A stretch of DNA of 64,000 bases, taken from assembly GCF_047276495.1 (NCBI RefSeq), contig NZ_CP178543.1:806001-870000 (forward strand). Direction: 5' to 3'. Positions within the stretch are counted from its first letter, which is position 1; each line of letters starts with the position of its first letter. This DNA comes from Capilliphycus salinus. GTDB taxonomy: Bacteria; Cyanobacteriota; Cyanobacteriia; Cyanobacteriales; Microcoleaceae. A program made the translations under genes and the position numbers. Below the pieces are notes generated by a model. That model was given only the letters and a program-made list of their open reading frames with translations, had not been told where the DNA came from and ran no database searches. This document shows, piece by piece, positions 1 through 9,388 of this stretch.

Positions 1-1
1 T

Positions 2-2263
2 TTAGCAATAGTCGAACAAGTTCGTCAAGCTGTAGAAGAATGTGGATTAAACTTAGATGATTTAATCGAACAAGAAGAAGAACCAGGTCTGGGAAATGGC
101 GGTTTGGGAAGGCTAGCCGCCTGTTATATGGATTCAATGGCAACCCTAAATATTCCGGCAATTGGTTACGGAATTCGCTATGAATTTGGCATTTTCGATC
201 AGGAAATTTGCGAAGGTTGGCAAGTTGAAATCACCGATAAATGGTTGCGTTATGGTAATCCTTGGGAAATTCCCCGCACAGAAGCCACTGTCGAGGTTGG
301 GTTGGGCGGTTATACCGAATCTTTTTATGATGAAAACAACCGTTATCGAGTGCGTTGGCTTCCCGATCGTACCGTTAAAGGTGTTCCTTATGATACCCCG
401 ATTTTAGGCTATAAAACCAACACCGCCAACACCCTGAGATTGTGGAAAGCGGAAGCCCCAGAATCTTTTAATTTTCAAGCCTTTAATGTCGGGGATTACT
501 ACGGCGCCGTTAACGAAAAAACCTACTCCGAAAATATTACCAAAGTTCTCTATCCCAACGATGAACCGATCCAAGGAAAACAACTGCGTTTAGAACAACA
601 ATTCTTTTTTGTTTCCTGTTCGTTGCAGGATATGATTCGCCTGCATTTAGCAACTCAAGAAAATCTCGATAATTTCGGCGAACTCTTTGCCGCCCAACTC
701 AATGATACTCATCCTTCTATTGGGGTTGCGGAATTAATGCGGTTATTGATGGATGTGCATGATTATGAGTGGGAACAAGCCTGGGAAATTACTCAAAAAA
801 CCTTTGCCTACACCAACCATACTTTATTACCCGAAGCCCTAGAAAAATGGTCTTTGGGTTTATTTGGTTCTTTACTTCCCCGCCATCTAGAAATTATCTA
901 CGAAATTAATCGTCGTTTCCTCCATGAAATTCGCACTCATTATCCCAACGATGTCAGTAAACTCTCCAACTTTTCTTTAATTGATGAAACCGGGGAAAAA
1001 TACGTTCGGATGGCTCATTTAGCCTGCGTGGGTTCTCATGCCATTAATGGAGTTGCCGATCTCCATACTCAGTTGTTGAAACAGGATGTATTGCGGGGTT
1101 TTTATGAACTTTTTCCCGAAAAATTTACCAACAAAACTAACGGCGTTACCCCCCGTCGTTGGATTGTGTTATCCAACCCGGAATTAACCGAGTTAATCAC
1201 TTCAAAAATAGGAGACAATTGGATTACCCATTTAGAAGAATTACAACAATTAGAACCTTTTGCGGACGATCCCAATTTTAGAAATGCTTGGCGACAAATG
1301 AAGCAACAGGTTAAAACTCGGTTGGCCCGTCGAATTGAAAAACGCTGTGGGATAACGGTTGATCCCAACTATTCTCTGTTTGATATTCACGTTAAACGCA
1401 TTCACGAATACAAACGCCAACATTTGAATGTTCTGCATATTATCACCCTCTACAACCGAATTAAGAAAAATCCCAACATCGATATTGTTCCCCGCACGTT
1501 TATTTTTGGCGGAAAAGCGGCGCCGAGTTACTTTATGGCAAAATTAATCATTAAACTGATTAATTCGGTTGGAGAAGTTGTTAATAATGACCCCGATGTG
1601 CGGGGACGTTTAAAAGTCGTTTTTATCCCCGACTACAACGTGACCAACTCTCAACCGGTTTATCCGGCGGCTGATTTATCCGAACAAATTTCGACCGCAG
1701 GAAAAGAGGCTTCGGGGACCGGAAATATGAAGTTTTCTCTTAACGGAGCCTTAACCATTGGAACGTTAGATGGGGCGAATGTGGAAATTCGTCAACAGGT
1801 TGGGGAAGAAAACTTTTTCCTGTTTGGTTTGAAAGCCGAAGAAGTTTCTCAAATGAAGTCTCAAGGCTATAATCCTTGGGAGTTTTACAGTTCTAATGAG
1901 GCGTTGCGAGAGGTTATTGATCAAATTTCATCCGGTTTATTTTCTCCCGAAGAGTCCAACCTGTTCAAACCTCTGGTAGACTCACTGTTATACCACGATG
2001 AATATATGTTGTTGGCCGATTATCAGTCTTATATTGACTGTCAAGATCGGGTCAGCGAAGCCTTTCGGGATTGGGACAATTGGACCCGGATGTCTATTCT
2101 TAATACCGCTCGCATGGGTATTTTTTCCAGCGATCGCGCTATACGAGAATATTGTCAAGATATTTGGAATGTCCAAGCGGTTCCGGTGAAACTTGAAGAC
2201 TATGTTCAAGCCAAAGGCTGTTTTAAAGTCGATCCCAATCGATTGCTCACAACCAGTTTTTAA
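2..2263 (+). CDS. glgP: Glycogen/starch phosphorylase, 5'-truncated by window edge
   Basis: This enzyme releases glucose-1-phosphate from glycogen by phosphorolysis, using PLP, in the cytoplasm. The reading frame is open from base 2 with no start, so the N-terminus (roughly 90 residues against a family length of about 840) lies outside the window. Visible marks are GLGNGGLGRLAACYMDSMAT near the left edge, then the C-terminal PLP signature EASGTGNMKF, whose PLP-binding lysine codon is at 1730-1732, followed by NGALTIGTLDGANVEI. An in-frame TTG at 104 lies inside this conserved motif and is not a real start. The gene ends with TAA at 2261-2263 and the next gene is 118 bp away. Confidence 0.97.
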   Translation, partial: LAIVEQVRQAVEECGLNLDDLIEQEEEPGLGNGGLGRLAACYMDSMATLNIPAIGYGIRYEFGIFDQEICEGWQVEITDKWLRYGNPWEIPRTEATVEVGLGGYTESFYDENNRYRVRWLPDRTVKGVPYDTPILGYKTNTANTLRLWKAEAPESFNFQAFNVGDYYGAVNEKTYSENITKVLYPNDEPIQGKQLRLEQQFFFVSCSLQDMIRLHLATQENLDNFGELFAAQLNDTHPSIGVAELMRLLMDVHDYEWEQAWEITQKTFAYTNHTLLPEALEKWSLGLFGSLLPRHLEIIYEINRRFLHEIRTHYPNDVSKLSNFSLIDETGEKYVRMAHLACVGSHAINGVADLHTQLLKQDVLRGFYELFPEKFTNKTNGVTPRRWIVLSNPELTELITSKIGDNWITHLEELQQLEPFADDPNFRNAWRQMKQQVKTRLARRIEKRCGITVDPNYSLFDIHVKRIHEYKRQHLNVLHIITLYNRIKKNPNIDIVPRTFIFGGKAAPSYFMAKLIIKLINSVGEVVNNDPDVRGRLKVVFIPDYNVTNSQPVYPAADLSEQISTAGKEASGTGNMKFSLNGALTIGTLDGANVEIRQQVGEENFFLFGLKAEEVSQMKSQGYNPWEFYSSNEALREVIDQISSGLFSPEESNLFKPLVDSLLYHDEYMLLADYQSYIDCQDRVSEAFRDWDNWTRMSILNTARMGIFSSDRAIREYCQDIWNVQAVPVKLEDYVQAKGCFKVDPNRLLTTSF

Positions 2264-2381
2264 GTCGGGGTTAAGTTAAGTTTAAAAGGCAGATTTAAGG
2301 TCGTTTATTAAGACTTTTTACTGTCTTTTTTCCCGAAAAATATCAAAGACAAAAGCTCACAAATTTAAGGACTCTCAACCT

Positions 2382-2753
2382 ATGCTAGAACCCTTACAAA
2401 CGGTGATGATTTTTAAAAAGAACTGTGAACCTCACACCGTTTCAGCCGGAGAAGTCATCTTCAAACAAGGTGAACCCGGTCATCTGATGTACGGTATTAT
2501 TGAAGGGGAAGTACAGTTTATGATTGACGGAAAAGAAGCAGAAACTCTGAAAGCTGGCGATGTTTTTGGAGAGGGAGCGCTCGTTAATCCTGAACACGCC
2601 CGACGTTCAACTGCTACGGCAAAAACCGATTGTGTTTTGGCGATTTTAGATAAAGAACGGTTTATGTTTGCCGTCCAACAAACGCCGATGTTTGCATTAG
2701 AAGTAATGAGAAGTTATTCCAATCGAATCAATGCTTTAAGACATTTAATTTGA
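2382..2753 (+). CDS. Stand-alone cyclic-nucleotide-binding domain protein
   Basis: A 123-residue protein that is almost entirely one cNMP-binding (CAP-like) beta-roll. FKQGEPGHLMYGIIEGEV is the typical beta-roll glycine pattern, and FGEGALV followed by ARRSTATA matches the phosphate-binding cassette with its Glu and Arg kept. There is no DNA-binding, kinase or membrane domain, so it probably acts as a small sensor that binds a partner protein. An AAGGA sequence lies about a dozen bases upstream of the ATG, a loose ribosome site. It is co-directional with the phosphorylase gene 118 bp upstream, but no functional link is shown. Which nucleotide it binds, if any, cannot be told from sequence. 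Confidence 0.85.
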   Translation: MLEPLQTVMIFKKNCEPHTVSAGEVIFKQGEPGHLMYGIIEGEVQFMIDGKEAETLKAGDVFGEGALVNPEHARRSTATAKTDCVLAILDKERFMFAVQQTPMFALEVMRSYSNRINALRHLI

Positions 2754-3123
2754 TGAACAACCCGGTTCTAATCTAGCAAACCGTTTAGAAATTGTGAACG
2801 GCATCAGGCGGGAGGTCGGTACTGGGGCTGATTGGCTCCGCAAATTTCACGAATCAGATAGATTGCTATATAGCCATGTAGGTTGGGTTTCCTTCTTCGG
2901 CATAACCCAACCTGCACGGAAAAATGTAAATCTTGTGAGAGTTGTAAATCTTGTGATATTATGCTTTTCCATAGCTGAAGTGTGCAGGTAGCGCTGAGAA
3001 TATTTGCACTCTAACCAGTTACTCATTTTCAATACTTAATTGTTTTCACTAAGCAATCGCTTTTCTAGTCGCTGCTTTAGTTTTGCTGAAAACAATTATT
3101 TTTCAGTTAGAGGTTACAATAAG
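2754..3123. other. Intergenic gap of about 370 bp with one hairpin repeat
   Basis: No convincing gene. Short frames in both directions lack family features and ribosome sites. The only structure I see is the GTAGGTTGGGTT inverted repeat at 2878-2914, listed separately. Confidence 0.6.
2878..2914. repeat. GTAGGTTGGGTT palindromic repeat
   Basis: GTAGGTTGGGTT (2878-2889) pairs with AACCCAACCTGC (2903-2914), with one mismatch, around a 13-base loop. Short hairpins of this GTAGGTTGGGTT type are common in cyanobacterial intergenic DNA. There is no T-run on either side, so a simple terminator role is not supported. Confidence 0.7.
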
Positions 3124-4284
3124 ATGAAACGTCTGATTATTTGCTGCGATGGAACTTGGCAAAGTTTAGAAAGTCCCTATCCCACGAATGTTGTTAAAAT
3201 TGCTTTGGCGGTTAAACCTATTGCCAGTGATGATATTAACCAAGTTGTTTACTATGACGAGGGTATTGGTACGGGAGGCAATATTCTCACCAAAGAAGAT
3301 TTAATTAATTTTGATATTCCGTTAACAAACCTCAATATTGGTTTGGGACCGGGGAAACTGGAAAAGCTGATTGAAAAAAGTTCCGGGGGTGCATTCGGTA
3401 AAGGAATCGATAAAAACATCCAAGATGCTTATCGTTTTCTGTGTATTAACTATTCTCCAGGGGACGAAATCTATCTCTTTGGGTTCAGTCGGGGTGCTTA
3501 TACGGTTCGTAGCCTTTCGGGAATGCTTTATAGTGTCGGCTTGTTAAAACATCAACAGTTTCGGAGAATCCCAGAAGCCTATGAACTTTATCGCTCCCGA
3601 GACGAAGAAAAGCAAGCCAATTTTCGGGAAAAATACTGCTACAGTTCCGATAAATATGGATCTCGGATTCCGGTGACTCTCCTGGGCTGTTGGGACACGG
3701 TTGGCTCTTTGGGTATTCCCGATACTATTCCCTTCCTGCCTGGGGAAAAATTAATCAACCAAGACAGATACAAGTTCCACTCTACAGCATTGAGTGAGAA
3801 TATTGAAAATGCACTGCACGCCGTCGCTATTGATGAGGATCGGGACACTTTTCAGGTGACTCCGATGGTTCTCAACCCACAAGCCCCCGATCAGAAATTA
3901 TTTCAGGTTTGGTTTCCCGGCGATCACGGCTGCGTCGGAGGGGGAACAAGAGAACATAGCGGTTTGTCGGATGGGGCGTTAGTTTGGATGATGGACTCGG
4001 TTGGTAAGCTAGGACTCAAGCTTGAGTTTGACCCCGATCTGATTCCGCCAGAATATCGCATCCATCCCAAGTGCGATATTAACTACAAAGCAAAAGAAAC
4101 CAGCTTGTTTGGTGCTGTCACGGATAAACTGACAAGTACAATCACGAGGTTGCCGGGAACAAGACTCCGTGAGGTTTCTCAACAGTTTGAGGATCTCCAT
4201 GAGAGTGTCAAGGAACGCTGGGTGATGCTCCGAGACTATCGACCTAAAAATTTAGAACAGTTTATAGATCGACTCAATTCCTAA
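3124..4284 (+). CDS. DUF2235 alpha/beta-hydrolase-like protein
   Basis: A 386-residue protein of the DUF2235 family, which contains the catalytic domain of Tle1-type phospholipase effectors and many uncharacterised stand-alone hydrolases. It opens with KRLIICCDGTWQ, has YDEGIGTGG, and carries the nucleophile elbow GFSRGA. WFPGDHGCVGGG near the middle is typical of the family. I chose the ATG at 3124 because the conserved sequence begins there and GAGG lies just upstream. An upstream in-frame start at 3040 would add 28 unrelated residues. There is no signal peptide and no type VI secretion gene nearby, so an effector role is not supported. Substrate unknown. Confidence 0.85.
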   Translation: MKRLIICCDGTWQSLESPYPTNVVKIALAVKPIASDDINQVVYYDEGIGTGGNILTKEDLINFDIPLTNLNIGLGPGKLEKLIEKSSGGAFGKGIDKNIQDAYRFLCINYSPGDEIYLFGFSRGAYTVRSLSGMLYSVGLLKHQQFRRIPEAYELYRSRDEEKQANFREKYCYSSDKYGSRIPVTLLGCWDTVGSLGIPDTIPFLPGEKLINQDRYKFHSTALSENIENALHAVAIDEDRDTFQVTPMVLNPQAPDQKLFQVWFPGDHGCVGGGTREHSGLSDGALVWMMDSVGKLGLKLEFDPDLIPPEYRIHPKCDINYKAKETSLFGAVTDKLTSTITRLPGTRLREVSQQFEDLHESVKERWVMLRDYRPKNLEQFIDRLNS

Positions 4285-4617
4285 AACCACAGGTAAATTC
4301 AGACGGTTGGGCTAGACTTTCTAGATGGGTTCTGGTACGATTCTGACAATTGAGACATTTAATTTAATCGTTTTTCTCGGGAAGTGGGGTCGCAGGTTTT
4401 TGTCCGATAAAGAATAGTTGTTTTGTTAATCAAAAATTATTCTCATCTTCGCCCGCACCCGACTTCCCCATCCCCACATCGAATCCTCTCTCAACCCAAT
4501 CAAAAAATTTGATTTCTTCGCGGCTCAAATGTTAAGTTTTGTAACAAAGTGCAGAACATCGGAAAATTTTCCATGAGTTAGCAGTGAAGATTACCATCCG
4601 AGGGGTGTTCTACCACA
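4285..4617. other. Intergenic region upstream of the sigma-like gene
   Basis: 333 bp without a supported gene. It holds a loose inverted match between GGGAAGTGGGGTCGC near 4380 and ACCCGACTTCCCC near 4457-4469, which could be a weak terminator for the DUF2235 gene. It must also hold the promoter of the 4618 gene, but I cannot point to clear -10/-35 boxes. Confidence 0.4.
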
Positions 4618-5598
4618 ATGGTTGTTGCTCTATTTTCACCAGACACCCTCAATTCTGCCAGTGTCATCAAATTCATGGACGAGCGACTCGAACAGTTAAT
4701 TAGGCAAGTTCAAGACTGCGGATCGACGGTTGACAGATCTCATCTGTTAGATCTGCTGGTTGATGAAATCTTGCGATCGCGAAGTTGGTGTCGTCCGAGT
4801 CGAGGTCAACCGCTATCGGGAATTTATCTAGAAATTTACCAAGCGGTACACAAGCAATTGGCGAGTGAGGTAGACAGACAAATCAATAGTTATAATCCGG
4901 AAAAATTACCCGTGAGGGAATGGATTAATGGGTTGCGTTCTCGAGCGCTGCGCTTGATCTTAACTCACGATCGCTTACAAATTATAGCATTAGAAGCGCA
5001 GAAAAATCAACCGGATAGCGAATCTCGTCAATATGCCTTAAGAGAATTAGTCGAAGCCATTCGATGTTCGGGAAAATTGTGTCATCCGCATCGGGGGAAA
5101 TTCTCACCGGATTTTTACAAACTGTTGTATGAAGAAGCGGTGAATCAAACCCTAGTTTATGTGTGCCAAAAAATAGACACCTATGACCCATTCCGGGGCG
5201 GAAAATTTATGACATGGGTAAACTTTAGACTCGATAAATTAGTCATAGAATGTTATCGACAATTTAGTTCACCCCAAACTCAATCTTTCGCCTGCGTCGA
5301 TGATCTCGAACGGGTGTTAGAAAAACAACAACCCTTAACTCCAACTCGGGGTTTATCGATAGAATTGCGAGAAATCTTAGAAGAAGACCCGAATAATTTC
5401 TTCAAAAAAGAACATATTCGCGCCCGTCCCGATGCTAATTTTCGCGCCATTGCTTTGGCGGTTCTTTCTGGCAAAAGTTGGAAAGAAATCTCGGTACAAT
5501 TTGACTTACCTATCGGAACTTTAAGTAGCTTTTTTGGGCGAACCTGTCGCAAACTGGCTCCCACATTTAAAGAGTATCTTTCAGCCGAAACCGCCTAG
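4618..5598 (+). CDS. Sigma-70-like protein with duplicated region-2-like domain
   Basis: A 326-residue protein that I read as a divergent cyanobacterial sigma-70-family protein. Residues 186-211 (IDTYDPFRGGKFMTWVNFRL...) resemble sigma region 2, where the core enzyme is bound and the -10 box is melted. Residues 276-320 (AIALAVLSGKSWKEISVQFD...) look like a region-4 helix-turn-helix. Residues 46-114 align without gaps to 143-211, a constant offset of 97, so the first half repeats the region-2-like unit. Landmarks of the repeat are SRSWCRPSRG/SGKLCHPHRG and INSYNP/IDTYDP. The ATG at 4618 follows GAGGGG by 13 bases; a second ATG at residue 20 (4675) is possible. It is followed co-directionally by DUF1822 and CHAT-CHASE2 genes. 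Genuine sigma activity is unproven. Confidence 0.7.
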   Translation: MVVALFSPDTLNSASVIKFMDERLEQLIRQVQDCGSTVDRSHLLDLLVDEILRSRSWCRPSRGQPLSGIYLEIYQAVHKQLASEVDRQINSYNPEKLPVREWINGLRSRALRLILTHDRLQIIALEAQKNQPDSESRQYALRELVEAIRCSGKLCHPHRGKFSPDFYKLLYEEAVNQTLVYVCQKIDTYDPFRGGKFMTWVNFRLDKLVIECYRQFSSPQTQSFACVDDLERVLEKQQPLTPTRGLSIELREILEEDPNNFFKKEHIRARPDANFRAIALAVLSGKSWKEISVQFDLPIGTLSSFFGRTCRKLAPTFKEYLSAETA

Positions 5599-5753
5599 AA
5601 AGAAGATAGAAGTCAATTGAATCCTCCGGTTGTCAAAGCAATCAATTTCTGTCAAACCGCCCTGAGAAAGCTTACTGAATTGGTTCTTCTTTTTTAAGTA
5701 TCTGTTTCGCTTGTCACCAGCTATAAAAACTGAACTGATCGCCAGAAAATACC

Positions 5754-6746
5754 ATGAATTATCAGACTTTGACTCCGTTAACTTTTAAAGTCTCGCTTTC
5801 ATTATTGGCTCATTCTCAAGCTCAAAATTTTTCGAGTTATCACGGTCAAACTGCAAAATCTAAACAGGTTTATCTGAATACATTGGCGGTATATGCCGTT
5901 AAATTTTATCTAGAATGTTTGGGTTTTGAACTTGATTTAGAAGAAACTTTGTCCGAAGATCCCCTGATGCAAGCCTTGATGGATGTTGCGGATCTAGACG
6001 TTAAAAATTATGGAAAATTAGAATGTCGCCCGATTTTGGAAAATGACCCAGTTTGTGAAATTCCGCCCGAAGTTCAGTGCGAACGAATTGCCTATGTTTT
6101 TGTGCGGTTAAATTCGGGTTTAAGCGAAGCGGAAATTATCGGATTTGTCAAAGAATTAAACAGCGAAACTCTAGAAGTTAATCAACTTCAATCTTTAGAA
6201 GAATTTACAGACTATCTCCAGACAATTCGGCAATCAAAACCCGTAAAATCTGCGGTTAATTTGAGCGAATGGTTGCACAACAAACTTCAAAATACAATCC
6301 TAGACGGATGGCAAAGTGTAGAAGCATTACTGGGGTTAGATCGAGCCTTAGCTTTGGGTTATCGTGGGGCAAACTTAAGGAATAAATCAACCGTTGATAG
6401 TCCGACTTCATCCTCTCCTCAAGACAGTATTAGAGGTGCAAAATTAATTGATTTGGGAGAAGGAACCGGAGAACCTACAGTTATTTTACTGGTCGCGGTT
6501 ACTCCAGAAACCGACGCAGAAATGGGGATTAGAGTTCAAATTCATCCGGCTTGTGGGATGAACTATTTGCCGGAAAATATCAAACTCAGTTTATTATCTG
6601 AAACCGGGGAAATCTTGCGAGAAATTCCCTCGCGGCGTTTGGATAACTTTATTCAACTGCCCTATTTTCGAGGTTTGGCGGGCGAACAGTTTACCGTAAA
6701 AGCTGCCTACAAAAATAATCAAATCACCGAAGATTTTATCATCTAA
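5754..6746 (+). CDS. DUF1822 family protein
   Basis: A 330-residue soluble protein of the cyanobacterial DUF1822 family, which has no known biochemical function. Recognisable marks are YLNTLAVYAVKFYLECLGFE at about residues 40-60, then QALMDVADLDVKNYGKLECR, and ERIAYVFVRLN near 123. The C-terminal half (from about 220) includes a stretch with TVILLVAVTPETDAEMGIRV and INYLPENIK-like beta-rich sequence (here MNYLPENIK). There is no membrane segment or signal peptide. It starts 155 bp after the sigma-like gene and ends 57 bp before the CHAT-CHASE2 gene, so all three are probably co-transcribed. By position it could be an adaptor, an inhibitor of the sigma-like protein, or a substrate of the CHAT protease. 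These are inferences. Confidence 0.85.
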   Translation: MNYQTLTPLTFKVSLSLLAHSQAQNFSSYHGQTAKSKQVYLNTLAVYAVKFYLECLGFELDLEETLSEDPLMQALMDVADLDVKNYGKLECRPILENDPVCEIPPEVQCERIAYVFVRLNSGLSEAEIIGFVKELNSETLEVNQLQSLEEFTDYLQTIRQSKPVKSAVNLSEWLHNKLQNTILDGWQSVEALLGLDRALALGYRGANLRNKSTVDSPTSSSPQDSIRGAKLIDLGEGTGEPTVILLVAVTPETDAEMGIRVQIHPACGMNYLPENIKLSLLSETGEILREIPSRRLDNFIQLPYFRGLAGEQFTVKAAYKNNQITEDFII

Positions 6747-6803
6747 ATTGAGTCCAATAAAAATAAAATTGATTGGGGTTTTCTATTCTATCGGTTGTCA
6801 GTG

Positions 6804-9158
6804 ATGAGCAAATTAATTATTTTAAGTTTAGCACAGGGAAGCTTAAAACATGGTTTTCCCGTCGTTACAGCCCAGTTATGGACTGAGGAAAGTTTTGAGA
6901 AAATAAACGCACCTTTTTATCGGCGTTATCAACCGTTCAAAACTAACCGATTTTCTCCCTCAACGACAACCCCAAATTCAATGAAATTTTTGGGGAGTTT
7001 ACCTCCCGCCCCCGACCTAGAACAGCTTTATAAACAATGGCAATTATTATATAACGCCCTCTCTCAACGTTTGGGTTGGTCGGTGCGAATTAAAATTGAT
7101 AGCGAAGAAATTCTTCAAGTTTCAGAAATCGATTTTCATCGCACTTGTATTGAGTTACAAATTCAGATGAATACTTGGTTAAACTCCCAACCTTTTCGAC
7201 GCATTGACCAACAACTGAGGCGATATCTTAGCCCCAACGATGAAATTCGGATTATTCTCGAAACCGATAACGATCAGTTGCGAAGACTTCCCTGGCATTT
7301 GTGGGATTTTTTTGAAGATTATCCCCATGCAGAAATGGCACTCAGTACCGTTGAATCTGTGGGAATTTATTCCCAAACTCAACCGGGAAAAGTGAGAATT
7401 TTAGCCGTTTTAGGGAACAGTGTTGGGGTGGATATCGAAGCCGACCGCCAACTTTTAGAAGCCTTACCCGACGGGGAAATTGTATTTCTTAAAGAACCCC
7501 GAAGACGAGAATTAGACGAACATCTTTGGGATAAACAAGGTTGGGATATTTTGTTTTTTGCCGGACACAGCCACACCGACGGAGAGACGGGTTTACTGCA
7601 TATTAATCAAACCGATACCATTACCGTTTCTCAACTGAAAAACGCCCTGCGAACCAGTATCGCTAGGGGTTTACAATTGGCGATTTTTAACTCTTGTGAT
7701 GGGTTGGGACTGGCGCGACAGTTGGAAGACTTAAATATGGGGCAAATTATTGTCATGCGCGAACCCGTTTCTGATGCGGTGGCGCAAGCTTTTTTAAGGT
7801 ATTTTTTAGCAACTTTTGCCCGTCGGGGATGGCATCAAATTCCCCTTCATCAAGCCGTCAAAGAAGCCAGAGAAAAGCTACAACCCCTCGAAGATGAATT
7901 TCCCTGTGCGAGTTGGATGCCTGTATTATGTCAAAATCCGGCGACCGAACCCTTAACTTGGCAAAAATTGCGGGGAAGTGACCCCAAACGGCTTCGAGTC
8001 GCGCAGGGGGCGAGTGTAGCAACAACGCTGTTAATTATAGCATTGCGATCGCTAGGATGGTTGCAAACTTGGGAATGGCAAACGTTCGATCAATTGATGC
8101 GTTTGCGACCCGATGAAACCGTCGATCAACGATTATTAATTGTTGCAGCAACGCCGCAAGATATTAATCAATATGGTTATCCCCTTCCCGAACAAATTTG
8201 GGAAAATGTAATTCAAAAATTAAACGTTAGTCAACCCCGTGTTATGGGTTTGGGTTTTTTTAAAAGTCGGGCGGAAGATGAATTTATTAATCAATTGAAA
8301 AATTACAAAAATTTGGTCGCTCTCTGTCAGTATCCCGAACCTCAAAACCCGAATAAACCGGGAATTAAACCGCCCCCAGATGTTCCAATTTCTCGTTTGG
8401 GGTTTAGCGATGTGGTATTGGATCAAGATCATGTTTTGCGGCGTTATTTGATGTTAATGAAGCCTTATCAGGAGCATGATTGTCATCCAGAAACTGCTTT
8501 TAGTTTAAGACTGGCGTTGAATTATTTGGCGGTTGAGGGAATGCAATTTGAAGATCATATTGATTGGATAAAAATCGGTGAAAGGCTATTTTATAACTTA
8601 TCTTTGCAACCCGGAAGTTATCATCATCAACGAAAGAATTTAGCAGGTTTTCAAACGATACTCAATTATCGGTCTAAAGTGTCGGAAGTGGTGACAGTTT
8701 CTCAAGTTTTACAAGGTCAAGTCAGTTCCGAGTTAATTCAAGATAGGATAATTTTAATTGGGATGATGGATGAAACAACAGCTTCTTCAACTTATTATTC
8801 TACGCCCTACAGCGCCGGAGAACAACCTTATCGGGAAATGGCTGCTGTTGAAATACACGCTCAAATGGTCAGTCATATTATCAGTACGGTACTCGATAAT
8901 CGACCTCAAATTCAATTTTGGTCGGGTTGGGGTGAGAATTTATGGCTGTGGAGTGCGTCTGTTTTGGGGGGGTTAATGGGGTGGAAATTTCGTCGAGTTT
9001 GGGTCTGGGGAATTGCAACAAGCGGGGCAATTTTTGGTGTCTCTGTGGCTTGTTACAGTCTTTTATTGATTGGGTTTTGGGTGCCGAATCTCTCAGCAGG
9101 TTTAGCCGTTTTAATGAGTGGCGGAGTGGTGATGATGTTAACGACAAATCCTGATTAA
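6804..9158 (+). CDS. CHAT-domain protease fused to CHASE2 sensor, membrane protein
   Basis: A 784-residue protein that probably carries a cytoplasmic caspase-like (CHAT) domain at the N-terminus (about residues 60-380). Its catalytic pair is intact: His255 in FFAGHSH and Cys298 in NSCDGLG (numbering from the ATG at 6804). A first membrane helix at about 400-420 is followed by a CHASE2 extracytoplasmic sensor (from FDQLMRLRP to about 700, with DRIILIGMMD and MAAVEIHAQMVSHI), then about three C-terminal membrane helices. Start choice: TTG 6795, GTG 6801 and ATG 6804 are all in frame with no strong ribosome site, and ATG is the simplest. CHASE2 domains usually feed kinases or cyclases; here the output appears to be proteolysis. 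The signal and the protease target are unknown. Confidence 0.85.
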   Translation: MSKLIILSLAQGSLKHGFPVVTAQLWTEESFEKINAPFYRRYQPFKTNRFSPSTTTPNSMKFLGSLPPAPDLEQLYKQWQLLYNALSQRLGWSVRIKIDSEEILQVSEIDFHRTCIELQIQMNTWLNSQPFRRIDQQLRRYLSPNDEIRIILETDNDQLRRLPWHLWDFFEDYPHAEMALSTVESVGIYSQTQPGKVRILAVLGNSVGVDIEADRQLLEALPDGEIVFLKEPRRRELDEHLWDKQGWDILFFAGHSHTDGETGLLHINQTDTITVSQLKNALRTSIARGLQLAIFNSCDGLGLARQLEDLNMGQIIVMREPVSDAVAQAFLRYFLATFARRGWHQIPLHQAVKEAREKLQPLEDEFPCASWMPVLCQNPATEPLTWQKLRGSDPKRLRVAQGASVATTLLIIALRSLGWLQTWEWQTFDQLMRLRPDETVDQRLLIVAATPQDINQYGYPLPEQIWENVIQKLNVSQPRVMGLGFFKSRAEDEFINQLKNYKNLVALCQYPEPQNPNKPGIKPPPDVPISRLGFSDVVLDQDHVLRRYLMLMKPYQEHDCHPETAFSLRLALNYLAVEGMQFEDHIDWIKIGERLFYNLSLQPGSYHHQRKNLAGFQTILNYRSKVSEVVTVSQVLQGQVSSELIQDRIILIGMMDETTASSTYYSTPYSAGEQPYREMAAVEIHAQMVSHIISTVLDNRPQIQFWSGWGENLWLWSASVLGGLMGWKFRRVWVWGIATSGAIFGVSVACYSLLLIGFWVPNLSAGLAVLMSGGVVMMLTTNPD

Positions 9159-9167
9159 AATCTATCA

Positions 9168-9229
9168 TAAACCGGGTTGATCTTATCGGGTTTCTGAAAC
9201 CGGATTTGTTTCAGACATCTGGTTTATAG
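9168..9229. repeat. AAACCGGGTT-type inverted repeat
   Basis: Begins ATAAACCGGGTT and ends with CTGGTTTATAG, with an inner TTTCTGAAACCGGA core. It is a diverged relative of the element at 9618-9718. It lies just after the CHAT-CHASE2 stop and could act as its transcription end. Confidence 0.55.
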
Positions 9230-9388
9230 GGTAGTTTCGGGATCGACGATCGCGAAGTTGTAGTTATGATTTAGTTGGGTTTAAGCAAAATGTTGACGTT
9301 TTTTTAGCGAAAAAGTTCCGGATTGTTTTGGGGAGAGTTTGAAGGTTAATTTAAGAACGAGAAAAAGTACAATAAGGGGGAGTTTTCA

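Noticed and set aside
3040..3123. Upstream extension of the DUF2235 gene
   Set aside because: The extra 28 residues are unlike the family, and the ribosome site points to 3124.
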